Assembly (NCBI RefSeq): GCF_036884255.1
Contig: NZ_CP145605.1
Coordinates: 1,054,001 to 1,118,000, forward strand
DNA from: Paenibacillus tundrae
GTDB taxonomy: Bacteria; Bacillota; Bacilli; Paenibacillales; Paenibacillaceae
DNA: 64,000 nucleotides
Reading direction: 5' to 3'
Shown here: positions 51,646-60,637 of the stretch, in pieces
How positions within the stretch are numbered: position 1 is the stretch's first letter
Layout: the number at the start of each line of letters is the position of its first letter
Position numbers and translations under genes: made by a program
Notes under the pieces: generated by a model
Database searches by the model: none
What the model was told of the DNA's origin: nothing
What the model saw: only the letters and a program-made list of their open reading frames with translations

Positions 51646-51966
51646 TCACTTGATTTTTTTGTCCAATAACGCTCTTGGTACAACGGCTGTCTGAACTTCA
51701 AACGTATTATAATCAATCAGGATCGTAATCGTAGTTTCTTTGTTATTTTTAACATGTCCACTCAAACTGATATTGTTACTCAGATCCTTTGGCATGAATT
51801 TATGCTCAGTAAATTCCACTTCAGTATTATAGTGATCAATAAAATATTGATGACCCACTTGAGTGGTTTCTTCAATAACCTTGTGTTGATTGGGAATTGA
51901 ATTGCATCCTCCCAATATGAAGATGAAGAATATAAAAGTGATTGATATAAATTGAATATTTTTTAT
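51646..51966 (-). CDS. Small lipoprotein, paralogue family member 4, apparently with a non-canonical start
   Basis: About 106 residues if it starts at the ATA at 51966 (or ATT at 51972), downstream of a GGGGGG run at 51981-51986. The leader then reads KNIQFISITFIFFIFILGGC, a good lipoprotein signal. The only canonical in-frame start, TTG 51915, leaves just three residues before the Cys and cannot give a signal peptide. Mature part VGHQYFIDHYNTEVEFTEHKFMPKDLSNNISLSGHVKNN matches its tandem neighbour. Whether it is translated is uncertain. Confidence 0.5.
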   Translation of the reverse strand: MKNIQFISITFIFFIFILGGCNSIPNQHKVIEETTQVGHQYFIDHYNTEVEFTEHKFMPKDLSNNISLSGHVKNNKETTITILIDYNTFEVQTAVVPRALLDKKIK

Positions 51967-52320
51967 AAAAATATCTTCAACCCCCCATATATGTGAAATG
52001 AATACTTAATAATTAATATACGTTAACTTTTTAACTCAGTAAACAGCGGTTCATAGGTGTGAAACATGTTTAACATTCGGGCCATTAGTCTGCCTATGGT
52101 TGGTGACTTCAGGATAATGGATACAACGAAATTCATGCAGCGGCTCTTTGACCACTCGAGGGTCAGTCGGGAACCGCTGTTTGTTGATGTTCTTGATTAG
52201 ATCGGTTAGATAGTCGATTGAACCTCCATATGATATGCTCAAGGAGATACATTGCATCAGGAATTGCGGTGGATGTACATGTTAAGGATCTCTTCAACAG
52301 TACTTGATACATACATAATT
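51967..52320. other. Intergenic region without a supported gene
   Basis: A 68-codon minus-strand frame (52051-52257) has no recognisable domain and no good start signal. The divergent promoters of lipoprotein 4 and the regulator must lie here. Confidence 0.4.
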
Positions 52321-52352
52321 ACCCGTTGCCTGTGTGCAGGTGGCGGGTCTTT
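52321..52352 (+). terminator. Terminator-like hairpin in the leader of the Btr-like gene
   Basis: ACCCGTTGCCTG/CAGGTGGCGGGT stem of 12 bp with wobbles, four-base loop and CTTTTAG. No plus-strand gene precedes it, so it may be an attenuator in the 5' leader of the regulator or end an unseen small transcript. Confidence 0.65.
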
Positions 52353-52402
52353 TAGATATAACTTTGGATTGCAGATCAGCGTGGAAGGAGAAGTGAAATA
52401 GA

Positions 52403-54061
52403 ATGTTGTCTACGTTATATGAATGTCAGGAGGTTCGTAAAGTAGCTGATACTGGAACGGTATTTCCGATTCGTCTGCGAGTGTCCAATCCGACGTTAGT
52501 GATTCCCTTATCCGGAATTCATCTTCGTGCGGATGAGCGTGAGTACACGCTAGGGAGTGGGAAATGCATTTTTCTTCAGTCCATGTCTGGCGAACTTAAG
52601 TTGGAGCCCATTGAGCTGGAAGCGATGCATTCCGTATATATTATTTCGTTTCAGCGTTATCAGCTTGTGGAACAGACGGGAGATAGTGTTCAATATCAGC
52701 TCAGTGATGAGCAATTGCCGGAGAATGGCAGGGTAATGAAGTTTGTTCGGCATCTACAGGGCAGTCTTCAGGAGCTGGTAGAGCGTGTTATGCATGCGGC
52801 CAACCCTAAGCGTAATCCTCAAGTGAATCTAATGTTAAATGAATTACTTCAACAGGTGTTTATTCATTGGGATGATGCAGAGGGGAACTATGTGCGGGAA
52901 CGATCCATTAAACAAGTATGTACTTATATGCAGCACAATCTGGACACCAATCTGACCCGGTTACAGCTTGCACAGATGTCGGGATTTAATCCAAGCTATT
53001 TTTCATCCTTGTTTCGTAAGGAAACAGGGTGGAGCTTCGGGGATTACCTCAATCGCCTTCGTCTGGACGAGGCCAAACGTCTCTTACTCACCACATCTGA
53101 TTCAATCCAGACAATTGCACTTAGGACAGGGTTTTCGGATAGTTCATACCTGAGCAAAACCTTCAAAAAACATGTGCATATCACGCCAGGGGCCTTTCGT
53201 AGCTTGCAGCAGACGAAGCAGATTGCAGCTTTGCAATTTGTAGGAGCATTACTTGCGATCGGCATCACACCCATCCTGACCACAAATGAAATATATGATT
53301 CATCCGAGCTGCTTCATGATGAACTGCAACAAACGGTCGTTACCGACAATGCCAAGTTGGTCGAACAAATGAGAGAAGTGCGTCCTGAGCTTATCTTAGC
53401 GCCAACGTATTTTTATCATTTTCCAGATGTGCTGACAGCGTTAGAAGAGATTGCTCCGGTAGTTACGCTCGAATGGGGGAAGCTGGACAAGATCGAAGAG
53501 GTGGAGAAGGTTGGAGCATTGTTCACTAGAGAACAAGCATCTCGGGAGTGGATCTTTCAGTACCAATCTAACGTGAACGAGACACGTCGTTTATTGAAAA
53601 GTGTTATTTTGCCACAACAAACAGTGGGCATCTATGAACTGAATTACGATCAGCGATGGTTGATTCCGCATACGAAGGTGCGTTCCGCCTACAATTTATA
53701 TCAGGCTTTGCAATGTGCTCCCCCTGATCGGATTCAGAAGGAGGTATTGGACAAGGACAGACCTTTATTTATTCAGGAAGAAGAAATGATAGAATATGCC
53801 GCAGATCATATGTTGGTCATTATACCTACTTCCTCTCATGAGAATGGGCTTGAGAAGTTAACTTCCAGACAGGTGTGGCAGCGATTGATTACAGAGCTGG
53901 GATGTCGTGTATATCCTCTGGTGCTGAATGAATTCTGGATGGATGATGGGCTGTCACTGGATAAACAACTGGAAAAGATACGACATGCGTTACTTTCTTC
54001 GAATGAATCCAACGATTGTACAGGCATGAAACCCGACCATAACACATCGACGATCCGTTAA
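52403..54061 (+). CDS. AraC-family regulator fused to a siderophore-binding-protein domain (Btr-like)
   Basis: 552 residues, AAGGAG before the ATG. Residues 1-165 form a cupin-like sensor region; about 170-270 is a double HTH of AraC type (LTRLQLAQMSGFNPSYFSSLFRKETGWSF; SIQTIALRTGFSDSSYLSKTFKKHVHITPGAFR); about 275-545 resembles a FecB/FeuA-type periplasmic-binding domain without signal peptide. This is the layout of Bacillus Btr, which binds a ferric siderophore in the cytoplasm and activates its importer gene. The binding-protein gene 61 bases downstream is the likely target. Confidence 0.9.
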   Translation: MLSTLYECQEVRKVADTGTVFPIRLRVSNPTLVIPLSGIHLRADEREYTLGSGKCIFLQSMSGELKLEPIELEAMHSVYIISFQRYQLVEQTGDSVQYQLSDEQLPENGRVMKFVRHLQGSLQELVERVMHAANPKRNPQVNLMLNELLQQVFIHWDDAEGNYVRERSIKQVCTYMQHNLDTNLTRLQLAQMSGFNPSYFSSLFRKETGWSFGDYLNRLRLDEAKRLLLTTSDSIQTIALRTGFSDSSYLSKTFKKHVHITPGAFRSLQQTKQIAALQFVGALLAIGITPILTTNEIYDSSELLHDELQQTVVTDNAKLVEQMREVRPELILAPTYFYHFPDVLTALEEIAPVVTLEWGKLDKIEEVEKVGALFTREQASREWIFQYQSNVNETRRLLKSVILPQQTVGIYELNYDQRWLIPHTKVRSAYNLYQALQCAPPDRIQKEVLDKDRPLFIQEEEMIEYAADHMLVIIPTSSHENGLEKLTSRQVWQRLITELGCRVYPLVLNEFWMDDGLSLDKQLEKIRHALLSSNESNDCTGMKPDHNTSTIR

Positions 54062-54070
54062 TCTGGTCGT

Positions 54071-54108
54071 TATAATAATGATTGTTATAGAGAATGATAA
54101 TCATTATT
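54071..54108 (+). promoter_or_regulatory. -10 element and Fur box of the second binding-protein gene
   Basis: TATAAT (54071-54076) lacks a good -35 hexamer at the right distance, consistent with an activator-dependent promoter. Bases 54090-54108 match the 19-base Fur consensus at 17 positions and end 14 bases before the ATG. Both elements lie after the regulator's stop codon. Confidence 0.75.
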
Positions 54109-54122
54109 AATTGGAGGGTGTT

Positions 54123-55166
54123 ATGCAGACACAGAGAAGAGGTTTACATATTTTCAAAATCGTTATACTCATGATGCTAGTCTTGATGCTCGCTGCTTGC
54201 GGTTCAGCAACGAATACAGCAGCGACGGAGCAGGGAACTGAGGCGGATACAAGCACAGTGGCAGCGAATGGAGAACAGACAGATGGAGAAGCCAACAGCT
54301 CCGAAGAAGCTGGCAAGGAAACACATATCATCGATACGCCGAATGGAAAGTTGGAGTTACCTGTTCACCCGCAGCGTATTGTCGTAGATGGCTACCTGCC
54401 AAATATGTTGGCACTTGGGATCAAGCCGGTAGGTGCAACGAGATGGGAATTGGAGAACAAAGTCATTCAAGATCAGATTGAGGGCATTGCGGATATTGGT
54501 GAACGTTCGCTTGAGAGCATTTTGGAGCTGGAACCAGACCTCATTATTACTTGGGTGAATCCGGCGGCAGATGCTCAGATCATTGAGCAGTATGAGAAGA
54601 TAGCGCCAACCCTTGTCATACCGTATAACCATTTTCCGGATATCCATGAGAATATGCGCTATTTCGGAAGTGTCTTTGACAAAGAAGCGGAAGCTGAAGA
54701 ATGGCTTACAGGACTGGATCAGGTTGCTGCGGATGCACGTGAACAGATTAGCCCTTACATCACGCCAGAAGATACATTTGCTTTGATGGGTGTGTTTGTA
54801 GCTGATAAAAACTTCTATGTCTACGGTAACGGTGGCTACCGGGGTGGCGAAGCGATCTACACACATCTTAAGCTGAACCCACCAGAGAAGCAGCGTAATG
54901 AGATTATTGGCAAAGAAACGAACAGACAGATCTCATACGAGGTAGTTGGCGAGTATGCTGGCGATTTCATTTTCCTGGATCAAGGGGAGATGCTTCCAGA
55001 GGTGTGGGGCAGTAACGAAGGCGTATGGAAGACACTGGACGCGGTTAAAAATAATCGAGTGTTCCAACTCGATCCAGACTTGTTCTGGGGTAATGATCCG
55101 ATCTCATTAAAGCTACAGATTCAAGAGATTGCGAAGATGATTGTGGAACGAGAGCAATCCAAATAA
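54123..55166 (+). CDS. Iron-siderophore ABC transporter, substrate-binding lipoprotein (orphan)
   Basis: 347 residues from the ATG at 54123 (GGAGGG ahead; a TTG at 54111 precedes that site). Lipobox LMLAAC, acidic linker rich in T, E and A (about 26-60), then a FeuA-type binding domain (HPQRIVVDGYLPNMLALGIKPVGA; ILELEPDLIITW; YAGDFIFLDQGEMLPEVWG). It has no permease or ATPase genes beside it and may use a shared FecCD importer, such as the one at 3.1-6.0 kb. Expected to be repressed by Fur and activated by the Btr-like regulator. Confidence 0.9.
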   Translation: MQTQRRGLHIFKIVILMMLVLMLAACGSATNTAATEQGTEADTSTVAANGEQTDGEANSSEEAGKETHIIDTPNGKLELPVHPQRIVVDGYLPNMLALGIKPVGATRWELENKVIQDQIEGIADIGERSLESILELEPDLIITWVNPAADAQIIEQYEKIAPTLVIPYNHFPDIHENMRYFGSVFDKEAEAEEWLTGLDQVAADAREQISPYITPEDTFALMGVFVADKNFYVYGNGGYRGGEAIYTHLKLNPPEKQRNEIIGKETNRQISYEVVGEYAGDFIFLDQGEMLPEVWGSNEGVWKTLDAVKNNRVFQLDPDLFWGNDPISLKLQIQEIAKMIVEREQSK

Positions 55167-55178
55167 ATGCTAACGAAG

Positions 55179-55208
55179 AGCCTGGACAATGTGTCCGGGC
55201 TTTTTTTT
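55179..55208 (+). terminator. Terminator of the second binding-protein gene
   Basis: AGCCTGGACA/TGTCCGGGCT perfect or wobble stem, three-base loop, T8 run. Confidence 0.9.
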
Positions 55209-55325
55209 GATAATAGACTGTGCATAAGTTTTCACCGGAGCTGAACCATTCAATTATCGCAAGAAAAATGACAACAAAACGCGGTCTGTCTTCTTTGAAA
55301 GTACGATGATAGGTGTTTTTTATGT
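55201..55325. repeat. Dispersed intergenic repeat, copy A
   Basis: About 125 bases directly after a terminator. Aligns along its whole length with 59459-59580; shared blocks include GCGGTCTGTCTTCTTTGAA and AATAGA..CATA.GTTTTCA. Non-coding. No clear terminal inverted repeats. Confidence 0.75.
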
Positions 55326-55525
55326 AAATATGGAGCCTGTTGAATCCCACACTTATACCTATTCTGTAAGAGTATATTTTCCAAATTAAGGTTGTGAGAT
55401 CTGAGTAAAAAAGGTAAACTTTCCTTTCAAAGGATTTAGGCAATTGCAGCTTAAAATAGAAAGCATATACACAGCGTTCAGCATATCGCATCCATTTTAT
55501 AATCGTGATAAGGAGAGTGAGTTTC

Positions 55526-55732
55526 TTGTCTATTACGACACCGATTCTGCAAAACATCAATATGCTCGGAATCCTTTTGTTGTTAGTGTGTAACGCGTTT
55601 TACTTGATGCATCTTCGTAAGGTCAGAAGAGAAAGAGCGTTAACAATGAGGGAGTCGTTGCTGGTTGTTATGGCGCAAGCAGGTTATTTACTGTGGGCAG
55701 GGAGCCATTTGCTTGAGATGCTATCTACTTAA
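55526..55732 (+). CDS. Small membrane protein
   Basis: 68 residues from the TTG at 55526, with AAGGAG 10 bases upstream. Two hydrophobic segments (about 10-28 and 45-64) with a basic loop HLRKVRRERALTMRES between them. No family recognised. Confidence 0.55.
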   Translation: MSITTPILQNINMLGILLLLVCNAFYLMHLRKVRRERALTMRESLLVVMAQAGYLLWAGSHLLEMLST

Positions 55733-55888
55733 GTGCAGGTAAGTATTTAGAAAAAAAGCAAACTTCCTCCACTTTGGAGGTGTTGATAAAGTAGGGTCTA
55801 TGCGTAGATGTGAATAGATGGCATCGTCGTGTTATAAAAGGTTGGCTAATTTTGTGTTTATTTTCAATACGAGGGGAGAAAACGCAGA

Positions 55889-56170
55889 ATGAGTACAAGC
55901 ACTTCATGGGATCAGGAAGAGGAACGGATGTACAGCGAGCTAAAGGCTCTAGTGGAGGAAGTTGAGGGACAGGAGCAACGGAGAAAGATGTTGAATCGTA
56001 TGATCAAACAGCTCCGAAACGCCAGATGGCGGAAGAAGATTCTGAACATGGACAATCATCCTTTCTCCAATCTGAGACCTGCGCAACTGGGAATTATGAT
56101 TACGACTGGAGCACTTACTCCTATTGTATTGTTTTGCATTTTTATATGGGTATCACTATGGGTTGAATGA
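55889..56170 (+). CDS. Small coiled-coil protein with C-terminal membrane helix
   Basis: 93 residues. The first ~55 are charged and helical (EEERMYSELKALVEEVEGQEQRRKMLNRMIKQL), then a basic stretch (RNARWRKKI) and one membrane helix at about 68-90. GAGGGGAG precedes the ATG. No family recognised. Confidence 0.6.
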   Translation: MSTSTSWDQEEERMYSELKALVEEVEGQEQRRKMLNRMIKQLRNARWRKKILNMDNHPFSNLRPAQLGIMITTGALTPIVLFCIFIWVSLWVE

Positions 56171-56269
56171 TGTCGTTATAAAGAGAGCAACCGGTAGCAG
56201 GGAAAAGGATCTTTCCAAGCTAACGATTGCACTGATAGAGAGTGGCTCGCCATCCTCTATGAAAATAGG

Positions 56270-56806
56270 TTAATGTGATTCTTGGCTGTGGCCTTGATCT
56301 TGAGCCTGGATATAGTTTTGCATATATTGGTGATACTCACGGAAGCTGCTGATGTGATGCAGGGCATCTGATTTGGAAGCGGATTGCAGCTTGATCTTCC
56401 CATCACTAGGATGGTCTTTCATCTGAGCTACCACGGATTTGGAGCCTTGAATATCAATCGACATCTCTTGAATTCGTTGTAAAAGTGCCGGATGTCCGCC
56501 ATATTGAAGCATCTCAGCAAGGGGTCTCATCTCCTCCAGTTTCTGACTGGAGCGCTCAAGTGTAGTCATCACCTTATCCCCATCGGTACTTGCACTCAGG
56601 GAAACCATGCGATGAATATGGTCTTTTTCCATCCGCTCCAAGGCTTCTAGGTGAGAAGCTTCCAGCCGTTTGGGATCACCGAAGCCTTGAGATTGAACGG
56701 TGTCATTAGTCTCGGCGGTATGATTCGTATTTCCGTTCCCGCATCCCCATAATAGGGACGAGCAGGCGAGAACTGCTCCAACGGCAACGATGCTTTTTAA
56801 ACGCAT
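56270..56806 (-). CDS. Lipoprotein of unknown function, helical
   Basis: 178 residues. Lipobox LLWGC (Cys 22), then a hydrophilic helical region with many His, Met and Gln residues (LEASHLEALERMEKDHIHRMVSLSAS; EMRPLAEMLQYGGHPALL). Membrane-anchored outside. AAGGAGTG precedes the ATG. No family recognised. Confidence 0.65.
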   Translation of the reverse strand: MRLKSIVAVGAVLACSSLLWGCGNGNTNHTAETNDTVQSQGFGDPKRLEASHLEALERMEKDHIHRMVSLSASTDGDKVMTTLERSSQKLEEMRPLAEMLQYGGHPALLQRIQEMSIDIQGSKSVVAQMKDHPSDGKIKLQSASKSDALHHISSFREYHQYMQNYIQAQDQGHSQESH

Positions 56807-56907
56807 ATTGTCACTCCTTCAACATTTTCCTGAAGGTAGTATGAGCTAGAAGAATGAAAATAATCCCTTTTTATTTTACTTTTATTACAGACAATCAAGG
56901 AGACATC

Positions 56908-57270
56908 ATGAACATATATACGAATCCGATCTGGAAATGGGCGATTACAGTCCTGTATCCGATTTTTTGGTTTAGCGTTATGACTTGGAAATCGCCACTG
57001 AACTCCTGGTTTATGACCATACTTATACTTATTCTCTTTTGCATGGTATGGGCAGGTGTGAAGGAAATGCTTATTTCGACAGGACTGACCTGGCTCGTTG
57101 CCATTCCAAGCTGGTGGTTTTGGGTCGCGCGTCCAGATCCATCTGCCACTGCTGCCAATTTTGCCGCACATGTATGGATCATTCTTGTTATTTATATGTG
57201 CGTTGTGTTTCTACCTCAGATGCTTATTCTCACAACACGAATGCGGGTGATGCTCTATTATTCCAAATGA
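56908..57270 (+). CDS. Small four-helix membrane protein
   Basis: 120 residues from ATG 56908 with AAGGAG upstream; the longer version from 56854 lacks such a site. Four hydrophobic segments; W-rich (GLTWLVAIPSWWFWVARP). The last codons overlap an ATG (ATGA at 57267) of the next frame. Function unknown. Confidence 0.6.
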   Translation: MNIYTNPIWKWAITVLYPIFWFSVMTWKSPLNSWFMTILILILFCMVWAGVKEMLISTGLTWLVAIPSWWFWVARPDPSATAANFAAHVWIILVIYMCVVFLPQMLILTTRMRVMLYYSK

Positions 57271-57323
57271 ACAGGGTAGGTCAGCCGCTACTATATAGAG
57301 CATACATCAGGGGAGGACTACGA

Positions 57324-57668
57324 TTGAGGAAACAAATATTGAACAATAAGGAAACGAGTCATACGTATATCGTCGTATTTACCTTCTTATACGGTATGAC
57401 GTTGCTAGCATGGCCTTTCGTTGCATTTGCTATTGGTATGTCTCTTGGGGCACCGACGCCAGTAGAATTTCAAGTTGCATCGGATTGGATGGGTAAAATT
57501 GTAGTCTCATATCCAATAAGTGTGATTGTGGCTATCATCGGAGGATGGGCTTCATATCGATCAGAACGGTATATCTTTCCTTACTGGATGATGCAACTAC
57601 CTTTATTGTGGATTATTGCATTCTTTACTGTTCAGAGATTTGGAAAGTATCTACACTTTTTGGGTTAA
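57324..57668 (+). CDS. Small membrane protein
   Basis: 114 residues from TTG 57324, with GGGGAGGA upstream; an alternative ATG at 57267 overlaps the previous gene in ATGA and would add 19 residues. Three membrane helices (about 15-38, 55-75, 90-108). Probably in one operon with the neighbours at 56908 and 57684. No family recognised. Confidence 0.55.
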   Translation: MRKQILNNKETSHTYIVVFTFLYGMTLLAWPFVAFAIGMSLGAPTPVEFQVASDWMGKIVVSYPISVIVAIIGGWASYRSERYIFPYWMMQLPLLWIIAFFTVQRFGKYLHFLG

Positions 57669-57683
57669 CGAGGGGAGACGCAC

Positions 57684-58268
57684 ATGAATATTCCTCAAAA
57701 TAGAAAGAAACGTGGATTAGGAATAGGCTTGTTGATTGCAGCAATAGTTGGTGTACTGCTATTAATATTGAATACATATGGTTTTTCCAGAGATTTGCAT
57801 ACCATGCTTAACGAATATAACATTCAGCCTGAACAAGTGAAGGTTGTGGCAGATATTGATTCCAGAACTCAACTCGTTTTTTATGATAACTATGCTACAG
57901 AGGGCCTTTCCCTTGCTTTTGCACAGCAGAAGCGATGGTCTTCTGAGTTAAGGTTAACTGGAGGTTCTCTCTATGACGACCCTAGCGAAAGGGTAAATAC
58001 CCGAATCTCTGCATTAAAGTGGTCGGATACGGACTATAACACCATCCTGTATGGAAAAATTCATGATCCGGACATTACACAGTTAAAAGTGAGCTATGAC
58101 ACAGCCTCTGCCTCAACTCCAATTGAAGCAAACATTGCCCCTTTAGCGAATGAGGACAGGCTCTGGTACGTTATCCTTACAGAACCCTTAACAGAAGTGA
58201 AGTTAAACATGGTTGGTTTAAACGAAGCTGGAGATACAATCTATACGTATGGAGATTCCGAGATCTAG
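57684..58268 (+). CDS. Membrane-anchored extracellular protein of unknown function
   Basis: 194 residues. Basic N-terminus (RKKRG), one membrane helix (about 11-32), then an extracytoplasmic beta-rich domain (VVADIDSRTQLVFYDNY; YGKIHDPDITQLKVSYD; YVILTEPLTEVKLNMVGLNEAG). No family recognised. GAGGGGAG precedes the ATG, 15 bases after the previous stop. Confidence 0.65.
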   Translation: MNIPQNRKKRGLGIGLLIAAIVGVLLLILNTYGFSRDLHTMLNEYNIQPEQVKVVADIDSRTQLVFYDNYATEGLSLAFAQQKRWSSELRLTGGSLYDDPSERVNTRISALKWSDTDYNTILYGKIHDPDITQLKVSYDTASASTPIEANIAPLANEDRLWYVILTEPLTEVKLNMVGLNEAGDTIYTYGDSEI

Positions 58269-58493
58269 GGCGCATCTAAGTAAATTCAAGCGAGCTTGCA
58301 CTCAGAGCTGAATCATCGGCACGTCGTTGCCAACGTTATAGCTCCATCTATATAAATGGTTATTTTTTGGTATTTTTCATAGAAAGCTGCAATCGAGATG
58401 GACGAACCCGTCGGAAAGGATTAACATTAAACCTATCACGATCCTTGAGATAGCACGAGAAGAAATAGAGATGGTTAAGGGAGGAAACCTACG

Positions 58494-59384
58494 ATGGCAC
58501 GATCTAAGGTACCAGGAGAAGTACATGTTGGCTTTATTGGAACAGGTGTGATGGGCAAAAGCATGGCAGGGCATATCCAGCAAGCAGGCTATCCGTTACA
58601 TGTCTATACCCGAACTGCAGCCAAAGCAGAAGCTTTGGTAAAGGAAGGTGCGGTATGGCATGATTCACCTGCCAAACTCGCGGCTGCCTGTGATGTAGTT
58701 ATCACCATGGTTGGATATCCGAAAGACGTGGAAGAAATCTATCTTGGCGAGGACGGATTAGTGGCGAATGCCAAACCGGGCTCGTACTTGATCGATATGA
58801 CTACATCTAGCCCATTGCTGGCTGCTCGGATCTATGAAGCGGCTGAAGCGAAAGGGCTGCATGCTCTGGATGCACCTGTATCAGGCGGCGATATTGGCGC
58901 TCGTGATGGCAAGCTCTCCATTATGGTTGGTGGATCTTCAGAGGCATTCGAGGCTGTTCGTCCTCTGTTTGAGCAGATGGGTACAAATATCGTATTGCAA
59001 GGCAAAGCCGGAGCTGGTCAACATACTAAAATGTGCAACCAGATTGCGATTGCTTCTGGCATGATGGGGGTATGCGAAGCACTCGCCTATGCGAAGACTT
59101 CGGGATTGGACGCGGAGAGCGTGCTGAAGAGCATTGCCACCGGTGCAGCCGGCAGTTGGTCGCTTAGTAATCTCGGACCGCGGATGATCGCTGGCGATTT
59201 CGAGCCAGGATTCTATGTGAAACATTTTATTAAAGACATGGGGATTGCCTTAGAATCGGCGAAAGCCATGGGCATGAAGACACCAGGGTTAGCACTGGCA
59301 GAGTCGCTGTATCAAGAGATTGCCCAGAATGGATTCGACGAGAAAGGTACGCAAGTCCTCTACACATATTATCTTCAAGCATAA
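58494..59384 (+). CDS. NAD(P)-dependent beta-hydroxyacid dehydrogenase (3-hydroxyisobutyrate/tartronate semialdehyde reductase type)
   Basis: 296 residues. N-terminal Rossmann domain with GFIGTGVMGKSMAGHI (family motif F-I-G-x-G-x-M-G), MTTSSP, the substrate motif DAPVSGGDIGARDG (about 124-137), catalytic Lys179 in GAGQHTKMCNQ and the final KDMGIALESAKAMG. Substrate could be 3-hydroxyisobutyrate, tartronate semialdehyde or a related acid; there is no pathway context to decide. AAGGGAGG precedes the ATG. Confidence 0.92.
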   Translation: MARSKVPGEVHVGFIGTGVMGKSMAGHIQQAGYPLHVYTRTAAKAEALVKEGAVWHDSPAKLAAACDVVITMVGYPKDVEEIYLGEDGLVANAKPGSYLIDMTTSSPLLAARIYEAAEAKGLHALDAPVSGGDIGARDGKLSIMVGGSSEAFEAVRPLFEQMGTNIVLQGKAGAGQHTKMCNQIAIASGMMGVCEALAYAKTSGLDAESVLKSIATGAAGSWSLSNLGPRMIAGDFEPGFYVKHFIKDMGIALESAKAMGMKTPGLALAESLYQEIAQNGFDEKGTQVLYTYYLQA

Positions 59385-59411
59385 TAACGATCATAGTTAC
59401 GATGATGACAA

Positions 59412-59466
59412 AGGTCGTGTGTTCTTTTTTCTTCCGATTGGAGAAAGGCACACGCCCTTTTTTTAG
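59412..59466 (+). terminator. Terminator of the dehydrogenase gene
   Basis: GGTCGTGTG/CACACGCCC outer stem, additional pairing inside, and T7 at the end. The dispersed repeat copy B follows at once. Confidence 0.7.
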
Positions 59467-59580
59467 ATAATAGAATTCATACGTTTTCAGCTGAGCTGAG
59501 CAATTCGATTATCGTAAGAAAAATTTCACTTAAGCGCGGTCTGTCTTCTTTGAAGTACGTCGATACAAGTTTTTCTTACA
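59459..59580. repeat. Dispersed intergenic repeat, copy B
   Basis: Homologous to 55201-55325 and, like it, placed immediately after a terminator. Contains the shared GCGGTCTGTCTTCTTTGAA block. The remainder of the spacer to 59803 shows no gene. Confidence 0.75.
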
Positions 59581-59803
59581 AACCCCCTCATATTTATGCG
59601 TCTAAAGTCACAGTATTGGTTAAATATCCATGTATAATGGAAGTGAAACTTGAATTTTTGGCGTATATCCCTTTAATTCTCCTGCTTTTTATCCGACATA
59701 AGTAATAGAAGTTTACATAATCAAGTTCATCATCCTCCAATGGATATTGTTCCGCTTCCCGCAAAGACCCGTAAACCTACACTAAATAGAACGGAGCTTG
59801 CCC

Positions 59804-60529
59804 ATGTTCAAAAAAATAATGTCTCTGTTCAAGTCACAGCCAGAGCTAGCAAACTCGATTACTGCTTCAGCCCCGTCGATGTCTGCAACAATCCCAAGTC
59901 GGACACGGATGGCTCGTAGTCGTCGCAAAACGGAAGGGGACTGGACCCAGCAACCAGAGGAACCAAGTACGGCGGAGCAGCTGTACCGTCTTCCTTCAGC
60001 GTACAAATGTTTGCATGATTTACTTGTAACCAATCCCAAATCGCGCTCAGGTTACTCGCAGATTGATCATGTGGTCATCGGGCCAAGAGGGATATTCGTC
60101 ATTGAGACTCGTAATTTAACCACAGGAGAGATTCGTGGGGGAAGAAGAGAGGCCAATTGGACGGTTAGCAGCAGCCGAATTAAGATGTACAATCCGTTAA
60201 TGCAGCATCGCGGACATGTGGAGGCCATTCAAGCACATCTAGGGGATTACAAAAGGGTTCGCCTCATCTCCATGGTGACGTTCACCAATCGTTGCCGAAT
60301 CAGCGTCGATCCTGCTGTTCGCTATGTTCAATCGGATGAACTGATCATCTATGATCATGAACTCGTAGAGACAATTCTGCGTAAGACAGAGAGACTTGAG
60401 TCAGAAGTCCCGGAGACGGTGTACAAGGAGCAGGACATTCAAGCCATCTATGAGATGTTATCCTCCGCGAATTCGACAGATCCTCAAGTTCGAGCAGAGC
60501 ACATGGAGAAGGCGAAAGGGATTAAGTAG
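59804..60529 (+). CDS. NERD-domain protein (nuclease-related)
   Basis: 241 residues from ATG 59804. After a ~60-residue basic linker, residues about 65-180 form a NERD domain: SGYSQIDHVVIGPRGIFVIETRN and SSSRIKMYNPLMQHRGHVEAI, with the D/E residues of the nuclease-like core. The C-terminal ~50 residues are acidic. Family proteins are thought to be related to PD-(D/E)XK nucleases, though in vivo function is unclear. A terminator follows at 60596. Confidence 0.82.
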   Translation: MFKKIMSLFKSQPELANSITASAPSMSATIPSRTRMARSRRKTEGDWTQQPEEPSTAEQLYRLPSAYKCLHDLLVTNPKSRSGYSQIDHVVIGPRGIFVIETRNLTTGEIRGGRREANWTVSSSRIKMYNPLMQHRGHVEAIQAHLGDYKRVRLISMVTFTNRCRISVDPAVRYVQSDELIIYDHELVETILRKTERLESEVPETVYKEQDIQAIYEMLSSANSTDPQVRAEHMEKAKGIK

Positions 60530-60595
60530 ACTCGAGCCCTCTGTATAAGTTGTACAAGTAACAAGTGATTGACCTCAATTCAATCGGCATTCATG

Positions 60596-60637
60596 AACAC
60601 CGTTGTCTTCTACTAGATAACGGTGTTTCTTGTTTTT
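60596..60637 (+). terminator. Terminator of the NERD gene
   Basis: Twelve-bp stem (60596-60607 with 60616-60627, one wobble), 8-base loop and TCTTGTTTTTC. The 60638-60885 spacer shows no gene and must hold the promoter of the next one. Confidence 0.8.

Noticed and set aside
52051..52257. 68-codon minus-strand frame upstream of the Btr-like gene
   Set aside because: No recognisable domain and no good start; possible debris, but not supportable as a gene.
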